This document shows positions 15,044 to 23,552 of a stretch of DNA of 51,561 bases, piece by piece (within the stretch, counting starts at the first letter, position 1; each line of letters starts with the position of its first letter). A program made the translations under genes and the position numbers. Source of the stretch: Natrinema salifodinae (GTDB lineage: Archaea; Halobacteriota; Halobacteria; Halobacteriales; Natrialbaceae); the NCBI RefSeq assembly GCF_900110455.1, contig NZ_FOIS01000007.1:1-51561 (forward strand). Reading direction: 5' to 3'. The notes under the pieces are model-generated. The model did no database searches and was not told where the DNA came from. It worked only from the letters and a program-made list of their open reading frames with translations.

Positions 15044-16617
15044 CCCGTAAAGTCACAACCGTAGCGCTCACGCTCGCTGTCCTGCTCGCCGGAATCACGG
15101 TGCCGGTCGCCGCGGCCGACAGTCCGGTGGCGTTTCAGGAGTACGATCGCGGCGGTGACTTACAGCCGAGTTTCATCGTCCACTACGAGGATGGCACACT
15201 CGACAGCCTCGAGACGTGGACCGAGGAAGATGCCCGCTACGATCTGATTGCGGTCAACAACGACTCGAGCGAGGCCGTCGTCACTGGTCCACAGTACCAC
15301 GTCTCGACGCCGGGCTTGCTTGAGGCCCCACGGATCGCCGCACTCGGTGGCACGTCGCTTGCGGTGACGCCACTTGAGTCTCGCAGTTATATCGAAGATG
15401 TGTCGCCGAACTACCGCCACAGCTACGTGGAACCAATCACCTCGCTGGCGACCGCCGATGAGTACGACACTCCGGCGAGTAACTGGCGTGTGCGTGGCTC
15501 ATGGGCGACTGACGGCATCGCGTTCACCGACGACGCCAACGAAAGCACGATCGGTGACGCCCGGCAGGTGATCGACGCCGACGCGGTCAGCGCCGACGGC
15601 AGCGGCGTCGACGTGGCCGTGCTCGATACGGGCTTGAACGTCAAAAACGCAAGCGCCGATCCGCTGTATGGCGACCGCATAGCTGGCGCGTACAATTTCG
15701 TCACGGACGAGTCGGGCACCGTGACGAACGGCTTCGAGAACATTTCGGATGGCAACGGTCACGGATCGTGGGTTGCATCGGCGATCGCCGCCAACGCGAC
15801 GAACGACTCGTATGACGGCGTCGCGCCGGGTGCGACACTGCACGTCGGCAAGACGCTGGCCGACGACGGCAGTGGGTCGACCGCTGATATTGTCGACGGG
15901 ATTCGATGGGCCGAAACGCAGGATACGGATATCTTGTCGATGAGTCTCGGCAGCCCGGTCTATGACGAGGAAATCGCCACCGCACTCGAGGACTATCTCG
16001 AGGGCAACGGCACGGTCGCCTACGTGGCGGTCGGCAACTCTCGGATGGTGCGGCCAGCCCAAATCGCAAGCCCGGCGGACGTTCCAGAAGACGGCATCAT
16101 CTCGGTCGCAGCGACGACCGCTGAGGAACCCGCCAACGCCTCCGTCGCGTACTTCTCCCAGACCGGCAAGGACAACGGCGTGACCGACCTCTCGAGTGGC
16201 ACGACCCGCGGTGCGTCACCGGATGTGGCTGCACCCGGAATGCAGGTCACGGTACCGACCTACAGCGAATCAGGCTACCGAACCAACAGCACACTCTCTG
16301 GGACGAGCATGGCGACGCCAATCGAAGCCGCTCGCGGTGCGGTTGGACTCTCCGCCAACCCGTCTCTCGAAAACCAGACCGAGACGTTCGCCGAGTGGGT
16401 CCGAAACACGACGAACCCGGTTCCGAACGCCGGCATCACGGAGGTCGGCAACGGCATGGGCTCGGTTGCGAGGCTCGCGAATCTGAACGCCAGCGAGGAA
16501 ACGCAGAAAGAGGCCCGCACCGACGCAGCCACAGGCCGTGATGCTGCAAACGGCAACTTCGGGACTGGGTTCCAATTCCAGGCAATCCGGCAGGTCCAAC
16601 AGGCAGTGGGGCTGTGA
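15040..16617 (+). CDS. Secreted subtilisin-like serine protease (S8)
   Basis: A 525-aa protein with a signal peptide at residues 1-26 and a propeptide-like region to about 185. The full triad is visible: Asp196 in VAVLDTG, His241 in GNGHGSWVA and Ser423 in LSGTSMATP, with oxyanion Asn333. These are the hallmarks of halolysin-type subtilases. The ATG overlaps the end of the large surface-protein gene, so the two are translationally coupled. It may process the spike, the other surface proteins or the host S-layer. The C-terminal 60 residues have no clear extension domain. Confidence 0.92.
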   Translation: MTRKVTTVALTLAVLLAGITVPVAAADSPVAFQEYDRGGDLQPSFIVHYEDGTLDSLETWTEEDARYDLIAVNNDSSEAVVTGPQYHVSTPGLLEAPRIAALGGTSLAVTPLESRSYIEDVSPNYRHSYVEPITSLATADEYDTPASNWRVRGSWATDGIAFTDDANESTIGDARQVIDADAVSADGSGVDVAVLDTGLNVKNASADPLYGDRIAGAYNFVTDESGTVTNGFENISDGNGHGSWVASAIAANATNDSYDGVAPGATLHVGKTLADDGSGSTADIVDGIRWAETQDTDILSMSLGSPVYDEEIATALEDYLEGNGTVAYVAVGNSRMVRPAQIASPADVPEDGIISVAATTAEEPANASVAYFSQTGKDNGVTDLSSGTTRGASPDVAAPGMQVTVPTYSESGYRTNSTLSGTSMATPIEAARGAVGLSANPSLENQTETFAEWVRNTTNPVPNAGITEVGNGMGSVARLANLNASEETQKEARTDAATGRDAANGNFGTGFQFQAIRQVQQAVGL

Positions 16618-16619
16618 CG

Positions 16620-17324
16620 ATGCATCGACGCCGATTCTTACAGGCCACGGCCGCGACCGCAGCGACAGTCGCGACAGTTGGTCGTGTGAGTGGGGCGACC
16701 TATGATAGTCAACCCGAATACGTCGATCTCGTCTACGACGAAGTCGCACTCGAGCAATACCAACCGTATCTCGTCACGCGTCACCTCGATGTTAAACCGA
16801 CCGTGGCGTATGCGTGGGTGGCCGACAGCACCGAACGCGAGACGCGGATGTACTGTTACTGGGTCTACTGGACGGTCCAACACGGCCTCTCGCCGTTCGA
16901 CAGTCACCAACACGACCGCGAACCGATCCTCGTCGAAGTCGACCCGGAAACAGACGAAATCGAGGGCGTCGTCGTCGACGGTTATCATTACCTTGCCAAG
17001 CAGTATCCAACGGTGCCGACCGAAGACGGCACCCACCCGCTACTCAGACCAACCCATAAGTGGCACTTCTACACGACGACCACCGAGGTCGGCGAGTTCG
17101 TCCCACTCGAGAGCATGCACACGAAGTATACGGCGTGGATGGACAATGGGTGGCTGGCAGACCCGAAGACAGTGACGGTCCCGTGGCGAATCAAAGAGCG
17201 CCGACACTGGTGGGACGAAGGCCGTGACAGCGTCTCGATGAATCGGTTGTTCTATTCGTCGCTACTCAACGCCAGTCAGATCACTGGCCTGAATATCGGC
17301 GGCGCGCAGGCGACCGACTTCTAA
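16620..17324 (+). CDS. Tat-exported protein with an HxHDxE motif (NLP/NPP1-like?)
   Basis: A 234-aa protein from ATG 16620; a GTG at 16614 overlapping the protease stop is also possible. A Tat signal, MHRRRFLQATAATAATVATV, opens the protein. The mature part contains YWVYWTVQHGLSPFDSHQHDREPILVEVD. Its HQHDRE resembles the GHRHDWE heptad of necrosis-inducing NPP1-like proteins, which bind metal and target membranes. The rest (THKWHFYTTTTEVGEF) is aromatic-rich. Likeness to NPP1 rests on one motif, so the name is tentative. A secreted cell-surface-active factor is likely. Confidence 0.65.
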   Translation: MHRRRFLQATAATAATVATVGRVSGATYDSQPEYVDLVYDEVALEQYQPYLVTRHLDVKPTVAYAWVADSTERETRMYCYWVYWTVQHGLSPFDSHQHDREPILVEVDPETDEIEGVVVDGYHYLAKQYPTVPTEDGTHPLLRPTHKWHFYTTTTEVGEFVPLESMHTKYTAWMDNGWLADPKTVTVPWRIKERRHWWDEGRDSVSMNRLFYSSLLNASQITGLNIGGAQATDF

Positions 17325-17461
17325 CCTTCCCGAACTGGTTGTTCACTCGCGGTTCAAATCCCGTCGTGTGGTGCTTCTCCGTTTTCGCACCCTATGCCAC
17401 CACCCGGACAGTCCAACAACCGACACAATAACACCTATTGGAAATAACAACAGCACAAACC

Positions 17462-17721
17462 ATGCCCATGGACAACGACTACGACGGCGGCCGACAGCTC
17501 GAGCCAGACGAACCGGCCACAACCAGACGCCAAGCAATGGCTGCCGGTATGGCACTGTCGATGCCGATGTTGTTCGATAGCTGGGGCGATGACGACGAAC
17601 TCGGCGAACTCGGTTTTTTGATACCCACTATGTCGCCGACAGTGGCGAGAAACTCACGATCGACCCGGAGGTCCTTAATTTCGCGAAAAACATCAACGTC
17701 AAAGCTCGGCGACTCGCGTGA
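17462..17721 (+). pseudogene. Tat-type small protein with an apparent -1 frameshift at T6
   Basis: From ATG 17462 the frame gives MPMDNDYDGG, a twin-arginine segment TTRRQAMAAGMALSMPMLF and an acidic stretch DDDELGELG. At the T6 run 17614-17619 the original frame becomes Arg/Ser-rich and non-haloarchaeal. The -1 frame instead continues as FDTHYVADSGEKLTIDPEVL then NFAKNINVKARRLA and stops at 17721. The joined product is about 86 aa. It may be a mutation, a homopolymer error or programmed slippage. The N-terminus is built like that of the next gene (RR, hydrophobic, acidic). Confidence 0.6.
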
Positions 17722-17798
17722 CGAGCTGCGGTACGAGAACTGATCTGTCGCCGATAGTGATTTAACTAACCTTACGAGAAATCAACTAAGAGGTACCA

Positions 17799-19823
17799 AT
17801 GAGTGAGAGGAACGCGAAATCAGACGGTGAGGAAGCCGAACTGACCCGACGAGACACCTTGGCGGCAGGCGCATCGATGCCGCTTGCTTTCTGGGACGAT
17901 TGGTCGATCTTCGCCGACGAGGAGGAAACTGAGTACGATATCCTCCGCGTACTCAACGCCGAAAGTCCGGTCAGCGAGGGCATCACACAACTCGACTTTG
18001 GGAACAACCTCTCAGTCGAGCAGACCGCAGAAGACGGCGTTCGAATTGACGCCGCGGCCAGTGGCAGCGGTGCAACCAAACTCGACGATCTCGACAACGT
18101 CGACGTTACGGGCTGGCTTGAGGGTACGATCGCCGACCGTCCGGCGAGCGGAGATCTCCCGGCTGGGGTTCGATACGAGGCGACAGACCAAGATATCACG
18201 TACCGGAACACATCCTCAAACGGATGGGTCGCTACTGGAGGGACAGGGACGGAATCGAATCCAATCCCAGAACAGCACATTCAATCGGCAAATATAGGTG
18301 AAATGTCTGGAGTTTGTACATTTATATCTCCATCTGACTCAATGGCCGACGTGAACAACGCGGTCTCCTCACCCGGAGTTGTTGTCTTCGAAAACGGCAA
18401 CCATACTCTCAATGACTGGGTAGATATCTCCTCGTCTAACGTTACCGTCATTATACAATCCGGTGCACATATAAAAATTAAAGATAGTACAACTCCAAGT
18501 ACAATCTCTGATAACAACTCGAATACACACACGCCCGTCTTTTTCGCTAGCGGCGTTTCTGACATCACCATTGTCAACAGAGGAACCATAGATGGGAACA
18601 ACGCGAATCACGAACGCGGCCAGCCGATCCACTGGAATTCGGTGAGTAACGGCCACATTCGGTCCGAGGGTGGGAATATGGTCGATCTCCATCAAGGCGT
18701 TTGGCTCGTTGATTGTGATGATTGTACGACTGACTATCTCTACTCTGACGATTATGGGACTGGCGGCGGTACCCATTTACTTGCATTTGAGGGGTGTACT
18801 GGTTGCGAGTTTAACAATACTATCGGACTGGGAGGAGACGAGGTTGTTGATTCACAGGGTATCAATGAAGGATGTGCTGTAAATGGCGCTCTCGGCATTA
18901 ACCTAGCCTCTGGAATGGAAGTTGCTGACTTCGGTGGTGACAAAGACTGCGAATATAATAATATCCGAGGAGTTGGTGTAGATCAAATAGTCACTGTCAA
19001 AGGAAGTGCAGACAAATCTTTCACATCCAAGACCGCATTTTCCCCGCCTGAGAGAGTAACTATTGATGGAGTTTATGGAAGTTGCTCTGAGAATGCAATT
19101 GTGGGTGCCAATTCGAGCGCGCCCGTGCACGATCTAACAGTCACGAATATCAATGTCGAGTCAGCTGTTTCTAACGATGCTGCCGTTATTTTCCTTGCTC
19201 GCACCTCTAATGGGTGGGATGGACTTACAATAGAGGGCAAAGTCAAGGCTACTGGCACATCTTCGAGAGCGGTCTTTGTGAATGGGGATAATTCGAACAA
19301 CTATCACTGTGATGGATTAACCGTTGACCTTGATGTTACCGCTAGCGACCATAGTGGATTCAAGGCAATAAACTTCTCAAATATTCATGGATCTATCCGC
19401 GCAGAAGATTGTGGTTTCGCCGGTACCGTTCTGCAAGTAAATGGGTCCACGAATGCCAGTAATGCGAATTTAGAAATTCTGTCGGAGAACAATAGCGATA
19501 ATGGTGTCTATGTTCTTGGGGATCAGACAAATGGGGGGACCTATGTTGATGGCTTCTTCCACGGGACCGCTGTTGGGAATGGTGGGGTAGATGTGAAGTT
19601 TCGAATGGAAGTCGAAGATTGCCGTTGGGAAGGCCAGGCAAATACGCTAGACACCACCGGGGTCCGAACAGTAATCAATGGGCTGGGATACAACTCGGGT
19701 GATCCTACATCTACTGGTGACTGGTACCAGAACGGCGAAGAGGGAATCCAAGTACGGGACACGTCGAACAACAATACGTACCTCTACAATAACGGCACAT
19801 GGAGTCAGATTGCGTCGGCGTAA
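17799..19823 (+). CDS. Secreted right-handed beta-helix protein (tail-spike or depolymerase-like)
   Basis: A 674-aa protein. TRRDTLAAGASMPLAFW near residue 16 is a Tat-like signal. Residues about 80-160 (LDDLDNVDVTGWLEGTIADR, GVRYEATDQDITYRN) and the last 35 (GEEGIQVRDTSNNNTYLYNN) resemble connector modules of phage tail fibres. Residues 165-620 are short-strand repeats rich in Gly, Asn and Asp, typical of a pectate-lyase-like beta-helix. The helix region is clearly AT-richer than its neighbours (24 G+C of 60 at 18961-19020), while both ends are GC-rich. This suggests acquisition of the central domain. Glycan binding or cleavage is the likely role. Confidence 0.75.
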   Translation: MSERNAKSDGEEAELTRRDTLAAGASMPLAFWDDWSIFADEEETEYDILRVLNAESPVSEGITQLDFGNNLSVEQTAEDGVRIDAAASGSGATKLDDLDNVDVTGWLEGTIADRPASGDLPAGVRYEATDQDITYRNTSSNGWVATGGTGTESNPIPEQHIQSANIGEMSGVCTFISPSDSMADVNNAVSSPGVVVFENGNHTLNDWVDISSSNVTVIIQSGAHIKIKDSTTPSTISDNNSNTHTPVFFASGVSDITIVNRGTIDGNNANHERGQPIHWNSVSNGHIRSEGGNMVDLHQGVWLVDCDDCTTDYLYSDDYGTGGGTHLLAFEGCTGCEFNNTIGLGGDEVVDSQGINEGCAVNGALGINLASGMEVADFGGDKDCEYNNIRGVGVDQIVTVKGSADKSFTSKTAFSPPERVTIDGVYGSCSENAIVGANSSAPVHDLTVTNINVESAVSNDAAVIFLARTSNGWDGLTIEGKVKATGTSSRAVFVNGDNSNNYHCDGLTVDLDVTASDHSGFKAINFSNIHGSIRAEDCGFAGTVLQVNGSTNASNANLEILSENNSDNGVYVLGDQTNGGTYVDGFFHGTAVGNGGVDVKFRMEVEDCRWEGQANTLDTTGVRTVINGLGYNSGDPTSTGDWYQNGEEGIQVRDTSNNNTYLYNNGTWSQIASA

Positions 19824-19880
19824 TAAGTCTGCCCTGAACGGCGACATTGTGGCCTATTTTTGAGGAATACCACCACAACA

Positions 19881-20258
19881 ATGACAGTAGCAACACGACT
19901 CATCGAGTTGTACCGAACGGGCGGCCGCGACGAACTGGCCCGCGGTATCGGCGATTGGATCGCAGTCAACCCACCAGGCCACCTGGCAGCACAACTCACC
20001 CAAACTGCGACCCTGTCGGTCGACGGCGTCAGCGCCACGATCGCCGTCGACAGCAAAGAAGACTTGTACCGCGCTCGCGGCCACGGCGAGCGAGACGTCA
20101 TGGCCGATCTACTCGCGGCGATCGAGGCCGACGATGTCCTGTGGGATATCGGGGCCAACGTCGGGACGTATGCCGTCCTCGCGGCACTGACTGGCGCGAC
20201 CGTCTCGAGACGCTGGGCTTCGACGTCGACGCGCCGTCCGCCAACTCCTGAAAGCTGA
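19881..20258 (+). pseudogene. FkbM-family methyltransferase, internally deleted
   Basis: The N-terminal about 105 residues match an FkbM SAM methyltransferase: DLYRARGHGERDVMADLLAA and motif I VLWDIGANVGTYAVLAAL. After GAT the frame turns to Arg/Ser/Pro-rich sequence and stops at 20258. In the +2 frame the same bases read LETLGFDVDAPSANS and stop at 20251, which looks like a native FkbM C-terminus. A deletion of the middle of the gene that shifted the frame explains both facts. FkbM enzymes O-methylate sugars, which fits the glycosylation genes downstream. Confidence 0.75.
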
Positions 20259-20274
20259 ACGTAACTAACACTTC

Positions 20275-20314
20275 GCCCGTTTTGGAGCACGACGGTTCGA
20301 CTCCGTCGGCGGGC
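20275..20314 (+). ncRNA. tRNA-like minihelix (t-element) A
   Basis: GCCCGTT (20275-20281) pairs with GGCGGGC (20308-20314), two of the seven pairs being G-U. A T-arm of GACGG/CCGTC (20291-20295, 20303-20307) carries the loop TTCGACT, which fits the tRNA T-loop consensus. T-stem and acceptor 3' strands are contiguous, as in tRNA, while only 9 nt replace the D and anticodon arms. It has the shape of a minimal RNase P/tRNase Z substrate. Confidence 0.6.
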
Positions 20315-20319
20315 CTTCG

Positions 20320-20355
20320 CCGTCGGTAGACGTGGGTGCGAGTCCCACCCGACGG
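20320..20355 (+). ncRNA. tRNA-like minihelix (t-element) B
   Basis: CCGTCGG (20320-20326) pairs perfectly with CCGACGG (20349-20355). GTGGG/CCCAC (20332-20336, 20344-20348) encloses the loop TGCGAGT (C56- and A58-equivalent bases kept, G for T55). All 12 pairs are Watson-Crick, and a 5-nt linker replaces the D and anticodon arms. It lies in tandem with element A and 24 nt before ATG 20380. Confidence 0.6.
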
Positions 20356-20379
20356 TATCCTACACTTTTCACGCACACT

Positions 20380-21351
20380 ATGACACCCGACCACCCACAG
20401 GTCTCGGTCGTCTGCTCGGTCGCCGGTCCAAACGACCGGCTCGAGACGGCGATCGACTGCCTGCTCGCACAGACTCATACGCCCCAAATCGTCGTCACCG
20501 TCGACGATGCACCCGACCTGGCGGCCTCCCTCGCAGACCGGTACGCCGACGCGCCGGTCGTGATCGATCACACACCAGGCGCGACTGGCCTGTCGGCGGC
20601 ACGCAACCGTGGCGCGACCGTCGCCGACGGCGAGATATTCGCCTTTACCGACGCCGACTGCGAGCCGTCGGAGGATTGGGTCGCCGAACTCGTCCGGTGC
20701 TACGCTGCCCACGACGCGATCGCGGCGGGCGGCCCGGCGACGCCGGCCTGGCCCGACGACCGGCCGGCCCGTGTGCCACCGGAACTCGACTGGCTCATCG
20801 GCGCGACCCACCGCGGGTTCGCTCCCGACGGCGAGGGCATCCGCGAGGTTCGCAACACGTTCGGCTGCAACATCTCGTTCCGCGCGGACGTCTTCGACGC
20901 GCTGGGCGGCTTCGACGAACGACTCGGGAAACGCCCCGGTCACGAGATTCAGGGCGAGGAGGCCGAGTTGTGCGCCCGCCTGCGCGAACGCTTCGGCCAG
21001 GGCGTCCACTACAACCCCGACGCGGTCGTCACCCACCACGTCGACGACTACCAGCTCGAACGCCGAACGATCCTCGAACGGTCGTTCCTCCAAGGGCGCT
21101 CGAAACGCCTGCTCGCTGACCTGCTCCCCGACGCGACCGACACGGAAGCCGACTACCTCGGACGACTGCTCGGTACGTGGGTTCCAGAACGACTCACCCA
21201 AACGGTCACGGACCGCTCGCCACGGCCACTCGTCGAGACGGCCTGGCTCCTCGCAGTCACGGCCGCGGTCGGCGTCGGCTATCTGACCGGCGGCACGACG
21301 ACACTCGAGACACCGACTGAGACACCACACCCGGAGGCCCAAACCCAATGA
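20380..21351 (+). CDS. Family 2 glycosyltransferase
   Basis: A 323-aa protein. It begins with the GT2 pattern VSVVCSVAGPNDRLETAIDC and has the DXD-like EIFAFTDADCEPSEDWV near residue 90 and the acceptor-side FDALGGFDERLGKRPGHEIQ with QGEEAELCARLRE, as in polypeptide- or lipid-linked sugar transferases. A hydrophobic C-terminal stretch (TAWLLAVTAAVGVGYLTGG) may anchor it to the membrane. ATG 20380 follows the tandem tRNA-like elements. The stop overlaps the next start (ATGA). It probably extends an N-glycan for the surface proteins of this element. Confidence 0.9.
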   Translation: MTPDHPQVSVVCSVAGPNDRLETAIDCLLAQTHTPQIVVTVDDAPDLAASLADRYADAPVVIDHTPGATGLSAARNRGATVADGEIFAFTDADCEPSEDWVAELVRCYAAHDAIAAGGPATPAWPDDRPARVPPELDWLIGATHRGFAPDGEGIREVRNTFGCNISFRADVFDALGGFDERLGKRPGHEIQGEEAELCARLRERFGQGVHYNPDAVVTHHVDDYQLERRTILERSFLQGRSKRLLADLLPDATDTEADYLGRLLGTWVPERLTQTVTDRSPRPLVETAWLLAVTAAVGVGYLTGGTTTLETPTETPHPEAQTQ

Positions 21352-22520
21352 CCGAAATTGCAGTCGCACACGAACACTACCTCGAACGCGGCGGCGGCGA
21401 ACACGTCGCTGATACACTCGCTCGCACGTTCGACGCCGATATCTACGCCGGCCTGGTCCGCGAGGATGCGACGGCCGACGATCTCGATCCGGAACCGATC
21501 TGCGACGGCGCGTGGGCGTCGGTCATGGAGCGATCGGTGTTCGCTCGCGATCTGACCTACTTTCAGGCCTGGCGACATGCTTCCGACCTCCATGACTACG
21601 ACGCGATTATCCAGTCGGGCAACAATCCTGGCTGGTACGTCCCGCAGGACGACCAAACGATCATCAAATACGTCCACTCTCCACAACGCACTCCCTACGA
21701 TCGGTGGGCCAACGGTGACCCCGGAGCACTCACGCGCGCCTACGCCGAAGCCGCCCGCCAACTCTATCAAGAGACGCTTACACACCCGGACGTCTTCGTC
21801 GCCAATAGTGAGGTGATCGCCAGGCGCTGCCGGAAATACTGGGGCGTCCCCGAGGACAAACTCGAAGTCGTCTACCCGCCGGTCGATACTGAAAGCTACG
21901 GACAAGAGCACGCCACGGCAGAACCGACCTATTACTTCACGTTCTCCCGACTCTACCCCTCGAAGCGAATCGACCAGATCGTGCGGGCGTTCACGCGGCT
22001 TGACGACAGTTATCAGCTCGTGGTCGGCGGCTCCGGTCCCGACCGCGACCGTCTCGAGTCGATCGCCGACGACAGTGTTCAATTCGTCGGCTACCTCAGC
22101 GAAGCCGAGAAACGCCGCCGACTCGCGGAGTGTCGGGCCTTTATTTTCGCCGCCGAAAACGAGGATTTCGGGCTGTGTCCCATCGAAGCGTTCGCAAGCG
22201 GGACACCCGTCCTTGGCGTCAACGAGGGCTTCACGCAACACCAAATCCTCGCAGGCCAGAACGGCTACACCTTCGGACGCGACCCCGGTGACCTCGACGG
22301 AGCGATTCACCGCTTCGAGCGCGAGGGCGCGGCATGGTCGCCAACCCAACTCGAGACGTTCGCGGCCGACAACTTCGGACGTGAGCGCTTCGCCCGAGAG
22401 ATGCAACGCATCGTCATGGAGGCCCGCGAACGCAGCGCCATCGACGTGTCCTACGACCGGCCACTCGAGACGACCGACGACGCACAACTGGCCGTCACTG
22501 ACGGAGGGACCGATGAGTAA
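21348..22520 (+). CDS. Family 4 (GT-B) glycosyltransferase
   Basis: A 390-aa protein. The N-terminal Rossmann half starts MTEIAVAHEHYLERGGGEHV. The C-terminal half has FSRLYPSKRIDQIVRAF, VVGGSGPDRDRLES and the E-x7-E donor site ENEDFGLCPIEAFASGTPVL. This is the classical GT4 layout. Translation is coupled to the GT2 gene upstream by ATGA, and the stop overlaps the methyltransferase start by 8 nt. It acts on an activated sugar at the cytoplasmic face, most likely in the same glycan pathway. Confidence 0.92.
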   Translation: MTEIAVAHEHYLERGGGEHVADTLARTFDADIYAGLVREDATADDLDPEPICDGAWASVMERSVFARDLTYFQAWRHASDLHDYDAIIQSGNNPGWYVPQDDQTIIKYVHSPQRTPYDRWANGDPGALTRAYAEAARQLYQETLTHPDVFVANSEVIARRCRKYWGVPEDKLEVVYPPVDTESYGQEHATAEPTYYFTFSRLYPSKRIDQIVRAFTRLDDSYQLVVGGSGPDRDRLESIADDSVQFVGYLSEAEKRRRLAECRAFIFAAENEDFGLCPIEAFASGTPVLGVNEGFTQHQILAGQNGYTFGRDPGDLDGAIHRFEREGAAWSPTQLETFAADNFGRERFAREMQRIVMEARERSAIDVSYDRPLETTDDAQLAVTDGGTDE

Positions 22521-23046
22521 CGCACACGCCCGCGACCGGTTACACCTCTTTTGTGGCGAGGACTACCGAGAGGAGGCGATCAACGTCGATGCCAATCCCG
22601 ACGTGGACCCCGACCTCGTACTCGACTTGACCGACTACCCGTGGACCCCCTTCGAGGATGACAGTGTGACATACATCGAAGCCCGCCACGGCCTCGAACA
22701 CCTGGCCGATCCGACGGCCTTTTTCGAGGAGTGTGCGCGGGTACTCCGATCAGGCGGCACCCTCGAAATCACCGTCCCGCTGGGGGTCAACGCTCGAATG
22801 GACAACGATCACGAAACGAAGTGGACCTACGAAACGCCCGAACAGTACTCCGCGCCCGATCGCCGCCCGTGGGACCCCGAAGTTCCCTTCGAGTTGGTCG
22901 ACCGCAACGTTCGGACGTGGCTCGGCGGCCCACTCGCGCCACTCACGCCGCTGTTCCAAGCGGCTGCTCGCCGCTGGCCGGCGTGGGCCGCGGCCCGCTG
23001 CTACGGCGGTGAACTCACCGCGGTCTATCGGAGGGTCGAGCAATGA
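22513..23046 (+). CDS. Class I SAM-dependent methyltransferase
   Basis: A 177-aa protein, short for the family. It lacks the usual N-terminal GxGxG loop but keeps LHLFCGEDYREEAINVDANP, the acidic DLVLDLTDYPWTPFEDDSV, EARHGLEHLADPTAFFEECA and VLRSGGTLEITVPLG, typical of methyltransferase-11-like proteins found in glycan clusters. It starts inside the end of the GT4 gene and overlaps the next gene by ATGA. It probably methylates a sugar; the FkbM gene upstream is broken, so this may be the working methylase. Confidence 0.85.
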   Translation: MSNAHARDRLHLFCGEDYREEAINVDANPDVDPDLVLDLTDYPWTPFEDDSVTYIEARHGLEHLADPTAFFEECARVLRSGGTLEITVPLGVNARMDNDHETKWTYETPEQYSAPDRRPWDPEVPFELVDRNVRTWLGGPLAPLTPLFQAAARRWPAWAAARCYGGELTAVYRRVEQ

Positions 23047-23552
23047 AGATCTCCCGAGACGGCGTCCTCCCGCAACTCGAGCCGGTCGGCAACCTCGGCC
23101 GGTGGCAAGTCCGACTCGGCGCGGCGAAACGCCTGTTCCAGCGGTCGGGCATCCTCTCGCGGATGATTACCATGTGGTCGGCCATGACGGCCGCCTACTC
23201 GACGACGCCGCTGTTACAGGATGTGTTCGGCTCGCTCATGGCCTTTCTCGTCGCCGGGACCGGCGCACTCGCGGTCTACGGCGCGTTCGACTACGTCGGA
23301 CTCATGCCTGGCGAGCAAGCGTTCGGACAAACACAGAGTCAGCGATCGGAACGCTCGCCGCTCAAACGCGACACCGAAGCGATCCTCGAACGCCTTGAGA
23401 CCGACGCTCCGCGAACCGACGGCGGCCAAGCGACGGTCGTCCCGGAGTGCAACCGCTGTAACAAGGCCGGCGTCCCGGGGACGCACAAAGGAGAGCGAAC
23501 GATTCGGTGTCCCGATTGCGGCGAGCAACTCTTCCGGAGGATCGACCAATGA
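23043..23552 (+). CDS. Membrane protein with C-terminal zinc ribbon
   Basis: A 169-aa protein. Two hydrophobic segments lie at about residues 35-60 and 64-90 (FGSLMAFLVAGTGALAVYGA). A zinc ribbon follows near the end (CNRCNKAGVPGTHKGERTIR, then CPDCGEQLFRR). It is translationally coupled to genes on both sides within the glycosylation island. A membrane adaptor for the glycan enzymes is possible. Function unknown. Confidence 0.75.
   Translation: MKISRDGVLPQLEPVGNLGRWQVRLGAAKRLFQRSGILSRMITMWSAMTAAYSTTPLLQDVFGSLMAFLVAGTGALAVYGAFDYVGLMPGEQAFGQTQSQRSERSPLKRDTEAILERLETDAPRTDGGQATVVPECNRCNKAGVPGTHKGERTIRCPDCGEQLFRRIDQ

Noticed and set aside
17348-17364. GGTTCAAATCCC, a T-loop-like string between the Tat protein and the frameshifted gene
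   Set aside because: Around this loop only two pairs can form in the usual register, and no acceptor-type strand is found, so I did not count it as a tRNA-like element. It may be a decayed copy.
20098-22487. Long minus-strand ORFs of 402-439 aa opposite the glycosyltransferase genes
   Set aside because: They are antisense shadows caused by GC-rich codon structure; the plus-strand frames carry clear GT2 and GT4 motifs.
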